Assembly: GCF_003865035.1 (NCBI RefSeq)
Contig: NZ_BHVZ01000001.1
Location: forward strand, 310,001 to 374,000
Length of the DNA stretch: 64,000 bases
DNA from: Anaerotignum faecicola
GTDB lineage: Bacteria > Bacillota > Clostridia > Lachnospirales > Anaerotignaceae
Reading direction: 5' to 3'
In this document: positions 63,701 through 64,000 of the stretch, one piece after another
Position numbering within the stretch: the stretch's first letter is position 1
Layout of the letters: the number at the start of each line of letters is the position of its first letter
Made by a program: the position numbers and the translations under genes
Notes under the pieces: model-generated
Told to the model about the DNA's origin: nothing
Database searches by the model: none
The model's input: the letters and a program-made list of their open reading frames with translations, nothing else

Positions 63701-64000
63701 ACTTTCAGGGAAGATACCAGATAAGCGGTAAATCCTGCCCCTTTCAGTAAGTCGGCATCGGTCTTTCCGTTATTTGCCGCCTTGATAATCTGGAATGGCT
63801 GTTTCATTACCTGCTCCAGAGACAGACAGTCACGTTTTACTTCTGCTACAAGATCTCCTTCGTAATTGCAGACTAGATCATGTTCTTCTTCATCTGCCAG
63901 ATAACCAGTTGGAGGAGTAATCTCTTTCACATAGTAATTACCAAGATATAATCCATCCACAAAAGCCTGTCCATTCTCATCTGTCGTAAGAGTGGCAACC
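60724..64000 (-). CDS. Giant SpaA/Cna-B-type surface adhesin, 5' end beyond window
   Basis: At least 1,091 residues, open at the right edge. About nine Cna-B-type domains with the E-box pattern (TLREEMAPYGY, TLTETKPADGY, TLREESAPDGY) and lysine strands (VSKSD, ITKTS, ISKTD) that form internal isopeptide bonds. It ends with sorting motif TPKTGD, a membrane helix and KKRK. It is a wall-anchored fibrous adhesin, probably fixed by the sortase at 52.8-53.6 kb. Three successive domains (about 63.1-62.1 kb) recur as a block at 62.1-61.2 kb. It may promote mating-pair contact or host attachment. Confidence 0.92.
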   Translation of the reverse strand, partial: VATLTTDENGQAFVDGLYLGNYYVKEITPPTGYLADEEEHDLVCNYEGDLVAEVKRDCLSLEQVMKQPFQIIKAANNGKTDADLLKGAGFTAYLVSSLKVKEDGSYDFDSAKPVVIGENGATEIFTDEKGYACSIAIPYGTYIVRETTTPHNYTPVDDFTVRITENNPNQPQTWRVLLDDEFEAKLKIIKQDDETKKAVLQKNTEFKIFNMDTEKYVEQVTTYPTTVKHKSYFTDEQGYLILPQNLKIGHYHIEEVNAPYGYTLNENYYEVTVDSNTAYQMDGISGDVIIEAVYENHPVKGELTIVKKGEVLDGFKDDFTYQTENREGAEFEIYAAEDIYTADFQKDDNGNRILEYAAGTLVKTVTTDKDGKAVLKNLPLGSYKIVEKTAPDGFALNSEAQIMTFSYKDQETPVIEQTAIFENDRQKVEISVVKQDADTEAAVAGAEFGLYAKNDMKGHGAVIVKAGTLLGKAVSGEDGKAVFTQDLPFGEYYIKELAAPDGYVSSDEVMEVKAEYQGQDVKVVQLSSVFKNQPTKVVVSKSDLTTGVELSGATLTVLDKAGNAVDTWKSVKGEQHLIERLTVGETYTLREEMAPYGYLKAEEITFTIEDTGEIQKVEMKDDVPTGTIIINKNGEFLDKVTALDSVGGWISHLFQYVTGSLKDVTFEVYALEDVKSADGESEDHYKKDELVATITTDDTGIAKISGLPLGKYYVKEKATVEGFVLDDEAREIDLTYRDQDTAEVTYSADWQNNRQKVEVKVVKKEKDSDRVLEGAVFALCVKDDITGADGKVILKADTVIEELATDKEGKLTFTADLPIDFAYYIKETSPAPGFATTDETQEFTFEYGGAEKEKVFYAFTFEDEPTVIEITKTSLTDGKELEGAKLQVTDESGKVVDSWTSGKEAHIIKELVVGQKYTLTETKPADGYVTAESITFTVEDTAKPQKIEMKDDVTKVEISKTDISGKELPGAKLTILDKDGKTVESWTSEEKPHYIEMLPMGEYTLREESAPDGYLVAEDVKFTVEDTGEIQKVVMKDEVKPEETPTPETPSTQVTDTPKTGDNTHMLIWILLAIAGMAGSVSAVWIAKKRK

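Larger units (their letters stand above)
11142..64000. mobile_element. Integrative conjugative element (Tn1549/CTn-like), left end inside window, right end not seen
   Basis: From the serine recombinase to the right window edge nearly every gene is a known part of Firmicutes conjugative transposons of the Tn1549 and C. difficile CTn type: recombinase, Orf7/Orf8-type sigma and HTH, mobC, relaxase, YodL/ArdC polyprotein, SNF2-methylase, TopB, and the VirB4/VirD4/VirB6/PrgI/Maff2 set. The left boundary is placed between the dehydrogenase promoter (ends 11119) and the recombinase stop (11155); the exact att base cannot be determined without the right end or an empty site. Cargo includes two resistance-type cassettes and a defence system. 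Confidence 0.88.

Noticed and set aside
1..64000. tRNA or rRNA genes, including a tRNA attachment site for the element
   Set aside because: No cloverleaf-like sequence found near 11.1 kb or elsewhere; serine-recombinase elements of this type usually do not use tRNA genes.

Overview
The window looks like a gut-type anaerobic member of the Clostridia (a Lachnospirales or Anaerotignum-like amino-acid fermenter is my best guess). The evidence is the gene families, the strong AGGAGG-type ribosome binding sites, and a low-GC integrative conjugative element (ICE) of the Tn1549/CTn type. No rRNA or tRNA gene is visible.

Region 1 (1 to about 11,140) is ordinary chromosome, almost all on the minus strand. 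It holds two near-identical sodium:alanine symporter genes in tandem (the left one cut by the window edge). It also holds a DUF134 - Mrp ATPase - NifX/FeMo-cofactor-like operon with a clear promoter and palindrome, an amino-acid permease, an FMN-dependent alpha-hydroxy-acid oxidase, and a small membrane protein. Last come a 165-bp nested inverted-repeat element and an iron alcohol dehydrogenase / aldehyde dehydrogenase pair.

Region 2 (about 11,140 to beyond 64,000) is the ICE. Its visible end carries a large serine recombinase, a SHOCT-like small protein, two unlabelled micro-ORFs, and a Tn916-type HTH protein plus sigma factor behind an attenuator-like hairpin. The regulatory and resistance cargo (14.7-27.8 kb) follows. 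It contains XRE repressors with paired operators and a Cpr/Spa-like lantibiotic ABC transporter with lipoprotein. That transporter is driven by a two-component system through four 11-bp-phased GCAAGGTT boxes. A second cassette encodes an ECF sigma factor, a membrane protein, an ABC transporter and a VanY-like D,D-carboxypeptidase. The edges of these cassettes are marked by three copies of one module: an HTH 3' end, a hairpin and an orphan winged-helix gene. Copy 1 is intact, copy 2 has lost its usual start codon, and copy 3 carries an amber codon. A truncated FtsX permease marks a further decayed unit.

From 27.8 kb the conjugation machinery begins. A mobC-relaxase pair sits on the plus strand; the relaxase is split by a -1 frameshift at a TTTAAAA heptamer. 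A three-gene ABC-3C-type defence system follows (SMEK protein, short middle component, DUF2326 coiled-coil ATPase). After that comes one long minus-strand block: YodL/DUF4316, TTRAP, a 1,578-residue ArdC/YodL/DUF3849/nucleotidyltransferase polyprotein, a roughly 2,700-residue methylase-SNF2 helicase, TopB, DUF4366, DUF4315, a 3D/NlpC cell-wall hydrolase, class B sortase, VirB4, PrgI, VirB6-like, Maff2, VirD4, PcfB and a giant Cna-B adhesin cut by the right window edge. Together these genes cut and unwind the element (relaxase, helicase, TopB), couple it (VirD4, PcfB), move it through a Gram-positive type IV secretion channel (VirB4, VirB6, PrgI, Maff2, hydrolase), and display an adhesin on the wall (sortase plus SpaA-like protein).

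Several reading-frame breaks in the ICE fall in homopolymer runs (relaxase A5, helicase 3' end A5, small gene T4). They could be real decay, programmed frameshifts or assembly errors; raw reads would decide.
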